A DNA stretch of 64,000 nucleotides from Aradus depressus (GCA_963662175.1 OY759221.1:18070027-18134026), one strand, 5' to 3'; numbered from the stretch's first letter, positions 11,386-23,110 are shown. Numbers and translations: made by a program. Notes: generated from the sequence alone by a model not told the origin.

Positions 11386-11509
11386 AGATGAATTTGGAAC
11401 AGACAACACAATATGTGGGCCATTCTGTGACAAGTGGAACACTTATTATCCATGGATCCTCTGTTTGTTTATTTCTTGATATTGTACCATTGGCCAAATA
11501 TTGTTTAAT

Positions 11510-11870
11510 ACATTAGGGAGCTTCTAGCTCTAATATTTTCAGAATTCAAAATAAAGCACTAAGAATATTTGTTATTATATATTATTGATCAAAGAATTAA
11601 CTGTAGAGAGTTATTTAAAAAACTTAGACACATATCATTAGAAAAAAAAAGAATATTTTCTCTCTATACAATACTAATAATGATTATGACACCGGAAAGA
11701 AAGAATAATTTCCAATCATTAATCATTGTTCCATTATTTTTTTAAATATATCTCATAAAGGATTCAAATTTTTTGATGCCCTTCTGCACTTCTTGAAACT
11801 AAACAATAAAAACATTTTAAAATTCAGTTTAAAATATTATGTGAGAGAAAACCCTCTATTCGGAAACAGA
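11510..11870 (+). pseudogene. Decayed LINE, reverse transcriptase C-terminal remnant
   Basis: The translation in broken frames reads SSSNIFRIQNKALRIF, later KLRHI-type residues, and finally SNFLMP and a run ending REKTLYSE. This is the usual end of Jockey/CR1-type reverse transcriptase ORFs in insects (family knowledge). Several stops and AT drift show it is old. Confidence 0.6.
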
Positions 11871-13840
11871 ATTTTTTTCTCATTAATAACCATTTTATAA
11901 AACTCATGTTTTTTTTATAAATAAAAGTTCTAATTCATATTTTGCTTTCATTTTTATGTTCTTGGCAGAGGTCCCCCGCCAATATCCTATCTAGTTCTAT
12001 CATAATTATTTTGTATATATATAGAATATATACCATTTTATATATATATATGTATTTTTTTTTTTTTTTTTGGGGGGGGGGGGACTTAGTGACCAAAGGA
12101 ACGGGCTCCAATCACCCTGAAATATCGTCATAAAAGAAGATTTATGTTAGAAAAAAATAAATATCAAATATTTATAATAAAAGTAGAATCTATTGTACAT
12201 ATTAATATTAGAAATTTTATATTCTTTCATGTTCTATTATATATATATACAATTTTTTTTTCTAAAACAGGTCGTAATTTTAAACTAGACTGAAAAATAT
12301 TAAATACTTATTTTTTTTTTTTTTTTTTTATAACGTTATCGGTTCAAGAGAAATTCAGCCGGGCCATCTAAAAAGTACACTGTATACAGGGTGAATAACT
12401 GAAGTGATCACCTCCATAACTTTTTTGGGGGGGATTTTCGAATCTTTTTTATTTATTTTTAAAATCATGATATTCAAAATTCAACTCTTTATTTTTTTTA
12501 AATGTATCCAAAAAAGTGGTAAAAATAGTCTAACTTTTGATTTATAATTTGAAAGATACTTTAATTTTTAAGACAATGCAAAAACGTTTTTAAAAATATC
12601 GCCACTAGTTTAAAAGCCAGCCGATAATACGAATACCTAACTTTTTTTGTCTTCTAACGTAAATAACTCGGAAACGATTTGAAAATTCAACCCAAGCTAT
12701 GTATTCAGACAAAAACTCAAATTTCCTAAATCATGGGCAATAAATAATTGTGTAGAAAAGAAATATTAAGCAGAAAAATATAGTATTTTCAAGTTTTGGT
12801 GTGTAGCTACGATTGTGCATTAGGTATTCCGTCCCTTAAAGATACGCCTGTAATAACATTTATATTCAATTGTTTTGTTTATAGGACGCACTAATTCAAG
12901 ATATAAAGGCCCACACATTGGTTTTAGTTATTTTTTAAAAGGTAATATGAACATATTGGTAAGTTTTTGAGATTTCACAACTAGAGAACTCTAGTGGTAG
13001 AGTTAGGAACTATAAAGTTATAGCCTCATTTCCATGTTTTTTAAAAATGTTTTTACGTCTTCAAGTACTAGTAAAAAAATTGGGAAAAACTAACAATTGA
13101 GATATATTCTTGATCTTATTATGTACATTGTTCTTCAATTATGGATTAAAAACGACAAAATGTATTTTCTACCTATTTTTTTTGATTTACCTCTTTACTA
13201 AAATTACAATTAAAACAGAATTTCAATGTACTTTTTTATGTACTTTCTATTTATATAGATGCAATTTCTGTACAATTTAATTTTTACTTCTCAGTTTTAA
13301 TTGAAAATACATTAAAAACAACTTACTTAATACTTAACGTTTTTTGAAGAGATATTAAGAAAAATTAATTTAAAAAATAAAGAAAAACGTACGTTTTTTA
13401 AAAATATTGCCTTATTCATAAACATATAGAATATATAGTAGTACTTTCGGTATTGCTACCGAACATAGAATGTACTCCCATATATTTTATATATCTTGTG
13501 AAATAGACAATATTAAAAAAAAAATAATAATAATGTCTTTCTTTATATTTTTCATCTATTACTTGCTATTTTGCACCAAGTAAGATTTTAGGGTCTAGTT
13601 GGATGTTAACTGAGTCAAAACTTGTTTTTTAAATTCAAACTCCACAAATCAAAATTAATTTTTCTTAGAAAATTATAGTTTTTCATTAAATATATTAAGT
13701 AAATAAAGCTAAAATGAAACAATTTTTGAAAATAAATGAAAATAAAATAAAATTGCTAGACTGGAATTGTCTCCGCGAGTGTTGATTACCAGCGTTTAGT
13801 TAGGGTTCAGAAACCTTATCGCTCCAGGTCCGACTTTTTT
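11871..13840. other. AT-rich non-coding stretch
   Basis: No gene is seen. A poly-T/poly-G run lies near 12055-12082 and a poly-T run near 12310-12330. The motif actgtatacagggtg at about 12379 resembles ends of insect transposons, but no partner end was found. A 30-codon tRNA-like or SINE unit was not found. Confidence 0.4.
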
Positions 13841-13891
13841 ATAATTGTTTTTATCATTTTATGATCAGCAACATTTTCAATTTGCAGCTGA

Positions 13892-14037
13892 CTGCGAAAG
13901 CTGCTACACAGGAAAGGGGAAGAAAAAAATCTGCTACCAAAATTTGGAACAAGAAGGCAACCAAACAGAAACCATCAAAGAAAAGAGGAAAAAAGTGGGC
14001 CAGAAGAGAAATAAGCCTAAGAAAATCAAGACTGGTG
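13892..14037 (+). CDS. Candidate exon of an unknown basic, Cys-containing protein
   Basis: A pyrimidine-rich acceptor (ttttcaatttgcag) is followed by 146 bases and a donor (actg/gtgagg). One frame reads ADCESCYTGKGKKKICYQNL, then a Lys-rich part ending KPKKIKTG; a second frame is also open and very basic. A diverged copy with stops sits 440 bp downstream, so this may be a duplicated exon or a repeat fragment instead of a host exon. The family is not recognised. Confidence 0.3.
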
Positions 14038-14325
14038 AGGTACACTAGGTACCCCATGTGTGTACACCGAGGGGCCTAATCATCAGATGCTGTCTTCCTT
14101 TATACACTTAAACTTTTTGGTTTTAGCCTTATTTTAAACTGATTTGCATGAGTGTCCACCTTCCTCGTTTCTGGAAAAAATTTGATATTTAGAGAACAAA
14201 CGGAATATATCCCAAAAAAAAGTTTCGTTGTTCCATCACAAATACATAGCATGGGAAGAATTTGTGAGTGCGAAACACTTTTTTCTCGACTCAAACCGGT
14301 TCTTTTTATTATTGGGTTAGAGGAA

Positions 14326-14465
14326 AGCGAAGGATGCAACACAGAAGAGGGGAGAATAAAAATCTGCTATCAAAGTTTGGAACACGTTGGTAACCAGAAC
14401 CCGACAATGAAAAGAGGTATAAGGGACCAGAAGACAAGTCGGCGTTAAGAAAATGAAGACTGGAT
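14326..14465 (+). pseudogene. Diverged duplicate of the 13892-14037 block
   Basis: It aligns with 13892-14037: ICYQSLEHVGNQ here against ICYQNLEQEGNQ there. The frame then stops (RR followed by taa). After both copies comes a similar stretch ending gtgtacac-gagg-cctaa, so the duplicated unit is about 450 bp long. Confidence 0.45.
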
Positions 14466-14559
14466 CCGTCTTCCAGAATTCAAAGACTGGTAAGATACAC
14501 TGGCTGGGGTGTTGTGTACACCTAGGGACCTAAGCAGCCGATGTTCTTATCTCTTTCCT

Positions 14560-14760
14560 GTCAGCTCTACTCTGGGAGTCCTAAATTTCGTTTACCCAGG
14601 TTCAATGAGGGTAGGAGTACTTGACATTGCATGGGCTCAGATATATCACTTAACGGCCCATCCGAAAGATGGCATGCTCGAGGCTTTTTTACTCTTTAGA
14701 TAAAAAATACCTAACATCCCTGCTTTGCTTTTGAGCCCGCTATCTTGAGCACAGTAGCTA
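14560..14760 (-). mobile_element. Diverged SINE-A fragment
   Basis: The blocks ctctactctgggagtcctaa, acggcccatccgaaagatgg and gagcccgctatcttgagc match the SINE-A body and head with many changes. The tail is missing. It is an old copy. Confidence 0.6.
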
Positions 14761-15925
14761 TCCTTGCTTGTAGTGTACTAAAAAAATTATAAACATATGA
14801 CAATTCACCACTTGGATAAGCAAGAATCCTGTCACTGAGCGCATCCAAATTCCACAGAATCACTGACTTTCCCCCCTCGCAGGTTGGGGAGTGATTTTTG
14901 TGATTTCTCCAGGTTTGCATGGTTTCATGGATCGGATTTAGCTTAGGAGTATTTTTTGTTCCAGGTAAAAAAAAATGTCCAATAGCACATTTTGCTTTTT
15001 TCTTTTATTAAAAATTTCAATCATACAAAACTTTGAGAATAAAGATTCACATTTATTTATCCTAATCAGTAGGAACAATATGAAATACCTATTACTAAAA
15101 TTTAAATCACAACACGAATGTGAACTTTTAAATGAATATATTTATAATTGTCACACTTAAAAGTATAATAAACTAATTTAAAAGAAAATACATCACAATT
15201 TTTATCACAATAATGTGCAATTACATATATTGAAATGGTACATTTATTTTTAAATTATTATACAAAACTAATTTGAAAAATCAATATAATTGTGCAATTT
15301 TATTTAATGACTAGCAGGTTACCCTGGTTAATAATGTTATCTGCGCAGTCAGTAACTGTAACAGGGCTTATAAGGATGTTAGATGTGAAATTATATGAAA
15401 ATCTGATGAAGTGATAAGAGGTTAGCAGTAATTCTATGTTTCGGGTCCTTCACAACCCACTTTTCCCTTTCAAAACATTGAAATCTCAAGATAAGGATGT
15501 TATATATGAAAGTTTATGAACATCCATCAACTGTTGAAGAGCTAACACTATATAAATAGGTCAATGAATATAATAAAGAATCTATATAAATATGAATAAA
15601 ATAAAATAAAATAATGGTTGACTATAAAACTGAGGGAAGGATGACCAGGCAAGGTTTGAAATAAAAATGATTTTAGAAAAAAAGGGCTGAACCGAAATAA
15701 GTGAGAAAAAAATTAAGAAAAATAAAATAATAATAAAAAAATTAAATGTACAAAATATGTATAATATTCATGGTATAATAAATTACTAAATAAAGAATTT
15801 AGGAAAGGTACATTGAGTATTTTCGAAAAAATATTTCGGTTTTATCCGTTTCTGGTTAAACTAAGACCATAAGTGCCTGAATTATAATCGAGGTTCTGTC
15901 GCATAAATAAAAACTCAATATTTGA
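14761..15925. other. No gene seen
   Basis: This is AT-rich sequence. The ORF at 14975-15160 is AT-biased and matches nothing known. No splice-bounded coding segment was found. Confidence 0.4.
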
Positions 15926-15966
15926 CCAACGTTTCGGAAACTATTTATTTCCTTCTTCAGAGTCTT
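15926..15966 (-). ncRNA. Hammerhead-like motif, single copy
   Basis: On the minus strand the core CTGAAGA (N7 is free in the hammerhead core CUGANGA) is followed by a hairpin GGAAA/TTTCC and GAAAC. The palindrome ACGT then U form a minimal stem III and cleavage site, and GGTC pairs with the upstream GACT (one G-U pair) as stem I. One extra base lies between the core and stem II. No inverted partner is seen nearby. Activity is unknown. Confidence 0.45.
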
Positions 15967-16950
15967 AAATTGATTAGAGTGGATGTGTGTGGTGAAGCTG
16001 GTATGTGTTTGTGTCTGATTGTGAACTCATACTCACAGTTCTCTATCAGAAACAGACATTTTATGTTTTAGGTCCCTCTGCATTCAAAGTGTTGAGAAGC
16101 CTATATTCTAAGACCTTGAAAATTTCAGCCGTTTTACCATGAATTTTAAACAAACGAACAAACAGAAAAGCTGATGATGTCTTAGCCTTCTTTCTACATA
16201 ATATTAACATAAAACGGACTTCAATATATATATTTACTGTGTATTTTTAAAATAAATATTATTTTATGTAACAACAATGTAGGTACGTAAAAAGTAAAAT
16301 TCAGGAAAAATACTACGTTAATTCGATTAACAATTTTTTACTCAGGTATTATATCAACAGAACTATATCAACTACTTTATTTTAAAGCTGCAGACAAGAC
16401 AGTTATGGCTGATCCTAAATGATAGTAAATATTATTTTAAAACAAATTTTATTTTTATTATTTTATTTTATTTTTATTTTTACAAGTAGTAAATCTTATA
16501 GCTGACACGTTAGACTCTCAAATCTTGGTATGTGTGTGGGTCTTTTGTTACGATACGTCGAATAGTCCTCGGGGTGGGATGGAGAACTGCCATTTCTCAT
16601 ACAACTGTAACTCATTTCAGGAACACAACTTAATGTAAATCTAGTCTGTTTTTACATGTGTGCTTTGTTAGTGATGGAGGGTAAAAGTATTTTCTATTCT
16701 TAACAATATTAATATTTTAACATATTCATATTCCTTGGTGATATCAGTATTATCGATATATTAAAAAAAAAAATAGGTATGCCCTAACATTACATAAGTC
16801 TTTTAAAGGAAAATTACAAGAATTGCATAATATTTCTTACAAAAATCTAATAAAAATGCAACAACAAAAAACACTTTTGTATAAGGTCATCCAATAAGTA
16901 ATGTCGTTTTTTGTATTCTGGGAAAAAAAAGTAAAGACATTTTAGTTAGT
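15967..16950. other. No gene seen
   Basis: This is AT-rich sequence without credible exons or recognised repeats. Confidence 0.4.
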
Positions 16951-16952
16951 TA

Positions 16953-17179
16953 TTATGACTCATGCCCGGGCTTTTAATGACGCGGTCACATCGTCTACTA
17001 ACAGAGCACTCTTTCGTCGCTCTGGTGGACATGAGCCCGACTCTACTGTGGGAGTACTAAATTTTGCCTACCTAGGTTTATTCACCCAGGATAGGGAACT
17101 CTAACGATTACCTGACATCGTACAGGCTCGGGATCCTGAAGGACGGCGTGCTCAAGGTTTTTTCACCTCGCAGATAAAA
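16953..17179 (-). mobile_element. SINE-A fragment (tail half)
   Basis: It matches the SINE-A body from gactcatgcccgggct to the cagataaaa block. The tRNA-like head is absent. It lies just downstream of the membrane protein gene that ends at 17433. Confidence 0.8.
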
Positions 17180-17197
17180 ATGTTTCATAGTCACTGT

Positions 17198-17257
17198 CTA
17201 GTTTACATTTAAAAAGGAAATGGTCCACGAGTCACCTCCATTTTAAATGTAAACTAG
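17198..17257. repeat. Short inverted repeat
   Basis: The left arm ctagtttacatttaaaaagg (from 17198) pairs with ccattttaaatgtaaactag (17238-17257) across a short loop. Confidence 0.7.
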
Positions 17258-17432
17258 AGAGCAAATCTGTTTTTTTTCCCCCAACTTACTGTAGTGAAAA
17301 AGTGAGTTATTAATCCCCTTTTTAAACAGGGTTAATAAACAATATAAATAATTTAAAAAAAGGGACATTACTTACGGAATGAACGTGATACATATTTAAA
17401 AAATAAATAAGCCTAAAGTAAAGATAATGTCT

Positions 17433-17592
17433 TCAGAGTATGGTGGGTAGTTGTGGTTGAGGTTTTGTTTCTTCCAGTTCTCTGATAGGACTGGACTCGC
17501 GAGAGTGAGGGAAGCTGGCCACATCGTAGCTGACAGCGAGCGAGTGAGTGGACCCAGTCATCTCCAGGTTGGTACGGGAGGCAGCTAGCCGA
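17433..17592 (-). CDS. Membrane protein gene, last exon
   Basis: The acceptor is gtgattctag. The first base completes a Ser codon, and the frame runs RLAASRTNLEMTGSTHSLAV through a Ser/Pro/Glu-rich tail ending PQPQLPTIL and a TGA stop at 17433-17435. The phase agrees exactly with the exon at 19761-19929. The tail looks cytoplasmic and has several Ser-Pro and Arg-x-x-Ser sites. Confidence 0.72.
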
Positions 17593-17879
17593 CTAGAATC
17601 ACACAGAACAATATATCAATTCGAAACCAACAACTAACTTTGCTGAATATACTGATCAAAGAAAAAGAGTCAACATTTACCTTTAATCTGCAAAAAGGAT
17701 TGAAGATAGAGTTTGATAAAGAACATTTATAAATTAAACAAATGTATCCAAAAATGATGTATTTTGCAAATATTTTATAAACCTGACGGCATACGAAAAA
17801 AAATAATTCATAATACAGTATATATTCCCAATACAGTTTTGCAATCTGTCTCGATATAGTAGGAACACTGATAAAAACA

Positions 17880-18190
17880 CGGAACTTGTCTAACATATAT
17901 ATTGTCCTATTCTACAAGAAATATATACATAATATGTATAATAATAATAAATAATATTATATTATAATATATGGGTTCGGATTAGGCCCTCGTCAGCACA
18001 ACGTTTTTCCACTAGGCCAGTAGTTCTCTCCTCTGTAGAGCTTTCTCTACTTGAGATTGGGGAGTATCAGCCTCAGGTAATCTGATGTAAATATGCCAGC
18101 CTAGCAAACGTAATGTTACTGTTGAACATTATGCTGACGATAGCTTAAGCCGGTACACTATATGTAGGTATATATTTTTCATGAAACTGG
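17880..18190. mobile_element. Decayed inverted-repeat element related to 60562-61092
   Basis: The left side on minus reads GTG CTGACGA ... GAAC (17966-18000), and the right side on plus has CTGACGA then a stem and GTACAC (about 18133-18170). Both match the hammerhead-like region of the 60562-61092 element, but the GAAA box is mutated on one side and lost on the other. Confidence 0.55.
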
Positions 18191-18198
18191 ATAATAGT

Positions 18199-18415
18199 TA
18201 TTGTGACTCATGCCCAGGCTATAACTACATAGTCATATAGCCTACTACCAGAGCGCTCTACTGTCGGAACCCTAAATTTTCCCTACTGTGGTTTAAACAT
18301 CTAGGGTAGCGGTCTTTAGCGAGTACCTGGCATTGTACAGGCTCGGGACCATCACTTAACGTCCCATCCGAAGGACGTGCTCTAGGTTTTTTCACCTCCC
18401 AGATAAAAAAAATAA
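18199..18415 (-). mobile_element. SINE-A fragment (tail half)
   Basis: It matches from gactcatgccc to the cctcccagataaaa block with an internal deletion of about 30 bp. The head is missing. Confidence 0.8.
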
Positions 18416-18759
18416 CAACACGGTACTCACGAGAATTGATGTCTAAACATCTGCTTTAGTTTCAAAAATTTGCTGTCGTGCACTGATTTTAATTAAGATT
18501 TGTTTTATAATGTTACAATAAGAAAATTAGTATGAGTAATTAAACTTTCAAATTTATTGTTCTTCAATTTCTTGTATACATGAAATTATAGGTTTTTGAT
18601 AGCTAAAATAATTATATTTGTTAGATTTACACTGCTATATTATTTTTTTTTTACCACAAAGTTTATTTATTGTGACAAATTTAAGCTATTGAAGCATCTT
18701 AACCGAAAAGTTTCATACCGAATGATCATTTTATAGTTCTTTCTTGCCTTATGCACAGT

Positions 18760-18937
18760 GCATATTAGCCATGTAACTCTGTGTTATCTAATTATTTACG
18801 ACATCCATGGCCCCGGAAGGGAGTTCTATCTACGAAATAAAACTCACATCCGGGCGGGATTCGAACCCGCAAACCATGGTGGGACCATGCGACCAAAGTC
18901 CTACGCTCTAGCCCTCACGGGGGCCACCATGGCTCCC
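18760..18937 (-). mobile_element. SINE-B, tRNA-like SINE
   Basis: On the minus strand it starts gggagccatggtggccc and has a box A-like gggctagagcg and box B gggttcgaatccc. A body follows with gttttatttcgtagatag and an end at about 18760. Other copies are at 26761-27217 and 58356-58417. The apparent ORF here is not a gene. Confidence 0.8.
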
Positions 18938-19082
18938 ATTCCATAGTTCATAATATTGATATTTTAGTTAACTTCACTACAACGATAAATATGATAAATA
19001 ATGTAAAAATACAATGTTATATCTGATCATGTTTTTTAGGGTGACGAAATATATTATACACTTTCTTATTGCATGAACGTAG

Positions 19083-19362
19083 GTTAGGTTAGGTTTTATG
19101 GCTGAGCCCGCCCTTTAACTACGAGGTCATATCGCCTACTACCAGAGCGCTCTTTCGTCACTCTGGTGGACATGAGCCCGACTCTACTGTGGGAGTCCTA
19201 AATTTTGCCTACCCCAAATTTTTATTCACCTAGGGTAGGGGTCTTTAACGAGTACCTGACATCGTACAGGCTCGGGACCATAGCTTAACGTCCCATCCGA
19301 AGGACGGCGTGCTTAAGTTGACTTTACCTCTCAAATAAAATAAACTAAGGGACTCGGTCGGG
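19083..19362 (-). mobile_element. SINE-A copy lacking its tRNA head, with target duplication
   Basis: The tail is intact (two ggtta units on plus) and the body runs to ctcggtcggg, where it stops before box B. The direct repeat tgaacgtag at 19074-19082 and 19363-19371 frames this shortened form. The copy was therefore already 5' truncated when it inserted and was not damaged later. Confidence 0.88.
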
Positions 19363-19760
19363 TGAACGTAGAAACGCTAAAAACAACTGACATCACAGAT
19401 AAAGAAGTGTGTAGTTCTGTGTGTGTATAACCGTCCGACCCACACACACATGCACATCAACGAGACACGCTCTGACATAGCCCCTACCGAGAGCTAAGAT
19501 GTTTACACCTAAAAAACGTAATAAGGACCTCGACGATACTTCGACTCCGCGATCTTGAGCCAAGTAGACAAGCACGCTTCCAGCGCTCTGAAATTGGACA
19601 ATATAAATGTTCAACGTGGTTCATCTTTTTAAGACATGTTCACACACATTTTGGTATCAATCGAAAACCTGTTAATCTGAACTCAGATCAGAGAGTGATA
19701 CTGAAGCAAAAGGCCAAAATCCATTGGTGGAGAACATGAAAATATGAAAACTAGTCTCAC

Positions 19761-19929
19761 CTGAGAGAGAGGGATGTTATGATGGGCGGTAGGGGTGAGG
19801 GGGCAGCCGGGGGATGTCCGTTACTGAGAGAGCTCCTGTTGCTATGGGGACACTGAGGGGTGGGCAGCCCAATGGACTCCTCGCTCTCTTGGCGGACACA
19901 CATACCCAACGAGGTCCTCTTCGTCAGAG
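19761..19929 (-). CDS. Membrane protein gene, third from 5' of the visible exons
   Basis: The acceptor is tgttgctgttgcag and the donor gtgagact. The frame continues from 21322-21561: LTKRTSLGMCVRQESEESIG, then a Pro/Ser-rich stretch (NGHPPAAPSPLPP). It is probably part of the cytoplasmic tail. The GC content is high compared with the flanks, as expected of a conserved exon. Confidence 0.72.
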
Positions 19930-20109
19930 CTGCAACAGCAACAAATAAACATCAGCTGGAGAATTAAATAAGAAAATATATATTTAATATTTATGTACTT
20001 ACATACGAAAATACGAGCCAGTAATATATCCTATATAAAATTATATTAGACAATCGTATAAAAAATAACTGAAAATCTACAAATGTTATAAGGATAAGGA
20101 AAATTTGAA

Positions 20110-20640
20110 AATAAGAAAATTTATGTGGACTAAGGATCTTTTGGAGCGTACATGGAGAGAAAAGCCCACATGCAGGCAGTCGAAGATGTTCCTGGGAGGG
20201 GAGTCCAGGGTTCTGAAAGACGGGATCCTGAACCTCAAAAGGAACGAGCTTAGGCAACTGACTGGAGTTCTCACAGGACACGGTCCGTTCAATAGACACC
20301 TACACACTGTAAAAGTCAAGGACAGTCCTACCTGCGATAGATGTGGGGAAGAAGACGAAACGGTGGCACACTTCCTGGGCATCTGCTCGGGATACGCGCG
20401 AACGAGATTCCGCATCTTTGGTAGAGATGTAATCGCAAAGGAGGACTTTAGAAGACTGGACTATGAGAACATTCTCAGGTTCATTAAGGAAACTGGGAGA
20501 CTGAGCACTTCATGAAGGGCTTGGTTCAGGTAGTATAAACATACAGGTAACAAAATAAGGGGGAAGCCCAGCGCTTCCAGGGAAGGGATAAGAGCACTGG
20601 ATGCTTAGGTCCCTAGGTGTAAAACACCAGCCCACCACAT
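20110..20640 (+). mobile_element. 5'-truncated LINE with the C-terminal ORF part and 3' UTR
   Basis: The open frame 20105-20515 encodes the end of a non-LTR retrotransposon polyprotein: LNLKRNELRQLTGVLTGHGP, then a C-x2-C...H-x4-C motif (CDRCGEEDETVAHFLGICSG), then the C-terminus ETGRLSTS. This layout (post-RT region with a CCHC-like knuckle) is typical of R1/Jockey-group elements. The 3' UTR ends taggtgtaaaacaccagccc. The coding part has no stop, so it is a young copy, but it lacks the RT domain. The copy at 3897-4248 shares its last 320 bp. Confidence 0.85.
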
Positions 20641-21321
20641 ATATACCTACACATATGTTTCAATACTGCGTTGTATTTATGTAGTTTTTTTTTTTCAAAG
20701 TTAATTTAGATCTGTTATCTAGTAGTCTAAGTTTGTAACGTCGGTTCATTTCTTCTCTTTTCAGTCCAGGGGATTCCAAGTTAGATGCTTGTCGAATAGG
20801 AGCTTGGGTTTATTGTTACGTTGCACTGGAGGGCAGATATATTTGCGACAGAGAGTGAACACCGTGTGAACTGACTTCTTTTCGTTCATCTTCACTCTCC
20901 ATTTTTTGTACGAGGATTAAGGGAATATGGGATGCATTAGGAGGTGTCTGCATTATAGAAATGTGATGAATGAAGAGAATGAATAACAGTGTCATCTGTA
21001 AAGGATTGGAGTTGTTTTGAAGGATTTGACAGGAAAGGGCCCAGGATAACTACTTGTGGAACGCCATAATTTAGTAAAGACACGGGAGACAACAAGACTT
21101 AATTTATTTATTGTTACTAAGAATAAATTTTATAAAACGTGATAAAATTTTCTTAAATATATTTTAATATAAATCCACCGTTGGTGTGAGTATGAGATGG
21201 ATGTATCAATGGCCTATTGCTCTTTAGGTTTACCTGTATATATAGTAGCAGTTTAGTATACCTTACATTCCCATTCCTTGTTCTCATCCTTTAGCCATAA
21301 GTTACAGACTGAGAGACTTAC

Positions 21322-21561
21322 AGAGATAACTGGTGTGGGTGGAGGAGATGGGATAGAAATCTCCATGGATGGGACATCTGAAGGTATGCCGCATGCGACT
21401 AGCCCTCCTCGACAGGTAGCAGAGAAGGAGGCCACCGAGAACCATGGCTGAGCCCACGGCCAGACAGCAGGGCCCGAGGATCCTGAGGTCGGAGGTGAGT
21501 TGGACTCGGTCCAAGTACTGGGAGGGGTCCTCATCGAGCTCAGGGCCTCGGTATGAGGCCA
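21322..21561 (-). CDS. Membrane protein gene, exon with the second membrane helix
   Basis: The acceptor is ctctttgtacag and the donor gtaagtct. It reads LASYRGPELDEDPSQYLDRV and a second hydrophobic helix (GPCCLAVGSAMVLGGLLLCY), then a basic stop-transfer SRRASRMRH and a Cys-containing stretch. With the upstream exon it gives two helices separated by an acidic 30-residue loop. The order (helix, loop, LR-LGP helix, long polar tail) is reminiscent of TMEM200-type proteins, but I cannot confirm homology. Confidence 0.75.
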
Positions 21562-21936
21562 CTGTACAAAGAGACAACAGGTTTATTAATTAGTATATTA
21601 GACATTTAATGTTAACTGAGGGATTTAATATTTTGGTTGAATGAAAGAGAAAAATGTCTTCCTTAACGAAAATTCTCTCATGAATACACGGTGTCTGTGC
21701 GACTCGCGGACGATTAATAAGATATACTTGAGATAAAAAGCTGAAAAGGGGATGAAGGTTCTTAAAAAATTGTCCGGCATGGTAGCATGGCTGAGACACT
21801 GTTCGATCTAAACTCACGATTTTTTAAGTGAAAACTTCTTTAGGCGCGCTCTGAACGAAAGTGAACCGTCAGCTTCGGGTCGGTGACGCTGAATCGAGTT
21901 TACTCGGCTCCACTCGACCTGAAGCATAACAAAGTG

Positions 21937-22281
21937 TTAGGTTAGGTTTTATGACTCATGCCCGGGCTTTAACTACGAGGTCATATCGCCTACTACCAGT
22001 GCACTCTTTCGTCACTCTGGTGGACATGAGCCCGACTCTACTGTGGGAGTCCTAAATTTTGCCCACCCTAAATTTTTATTCATCTAGGGTAGGGGTGTTT
22101 AACGAGTACCTGACATCGTACAGGCTCGGGACCATCGCTTAACATCCCATCCGAAGGACGGCGTGCTTAAGTTTATTTTACCTCCCAGATAAAATAAACT
22201 AAGGGCCTCGGTCGGGCTACGAACCCACGACCTTGAGCTCAGAAGTCAAGCACGCATACCACTGAGCTACCGGCGCCCTCT
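21937..22281 (-). mobile_element. SINE-A, full length
   Basis: It runs from two telomere-like ggtta units through the complete body to the tRNA-like head, ending gctaccggcgccctc. It lies in an intron of the membrane protein gene. No clear target duplication is seen. Confidence 0.9.
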
Positions 22282-22380
22282 CACAATATAGTGTAACGTA
22301 CTGTTTTAAATCAACAAGTAAATGGGTCAAACTAATCCATTATATAACATCAATGTAATTATTATTATAATTATAATTAT

Positions 22381-22402
22381 TATATATATATATATATATA
22401 TG
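22381..22402. repeat. (AT)n microsatellite
   Basis: About 11 AT units follow a palindromic tattataattataat block. Confidence 0.8.
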
Positions 22403-22747
22403 TATATTAAAATTAGAAAATCAGAAATTTTCACTGTCGTGTGGTCATAAGCACACACTCATTTTTTTTTTTAATGGCATGCTGAAGATGACCGAGAGAG
22501 TACATAGGCTACTTAGCGGACCTATAATTTAAGGAGGAAGGAATACGAGCCCCAGATTGTTTTTTTATTAAAAATAAAGTGTTTGATGGTTTTCATGACA
22601 GAGATCGTTGAAAATTACAGTATTATTTAACTGACATACCAATTTAAGGGGGGAGAGGCCGCAGATGCAAATTCTCTAGTACTTATACACAACTAAATCA
22701 GTAAATTAAATAAACAACAGTAGACCATAGGATCAACAAATACTCAC

Positions 22748-22914
22748 AGGTAAGTACGGTGCCGACGATGAGGAAGAGTATGCCGAATACAGGGAGGATG
22801 ATCTGGCAGGAGGATGCAATGGCAACCCCAGCCAGCATCACGGAGCCTGCATCGCTCTTCTGACGAGGGGTCGGCTTCGGGCACCGACCCTCCTCTTCCC
22901 TGCCTTCGCTACTC
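22748..22914 (-). CDS. Membrane protein gene, first visible exon (first helix)
   Basis: The acceptor is ctgtctgtccctcag and the donor gtgagtat. After one base completing a codon, the frame reads SSEGREEEGRCPKPTPRQKS, then a hydrophobic helix (IILPVFGILFLIVGTVLT). Phases match the next exon, and all four exons join into one open frame of about 245 residues with no internal stop. Earlier exons, including the start codon, are not identified; they may lie in the intron-rich region to the right. The function is unknown. It is a two-pass membrane protein, inferred from hydropathy by eye. Confidence 0.75.
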
Positions 22915-23110
22915 CTGAGGGACAGACAGACAAACAACATTATCGAGAGGTGAGTTAAGAGGTTAAATGGATTTGCTCTGCTATGAGAATGCTGTACAGT
23001 GGTAGCATGAACCGACACGAGTTGAACATTTCTGATCTCGGCGAAAAGACCCAACATTGTGCATCTCAAATTTAGTTATTTCACAAGGGAAGCAATAAAC
23101 TCCTTATCTC

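Noticed and set aside
11141..11497. 118-codon minus-strand frame
   Set aside because: It is low-complexity Pro/Ser sequence without splice support or homology; kept only as a GC-rich block.
18758..18946. 62-codon open frame
   Set aside because: It lies wholly inside SINE-B.
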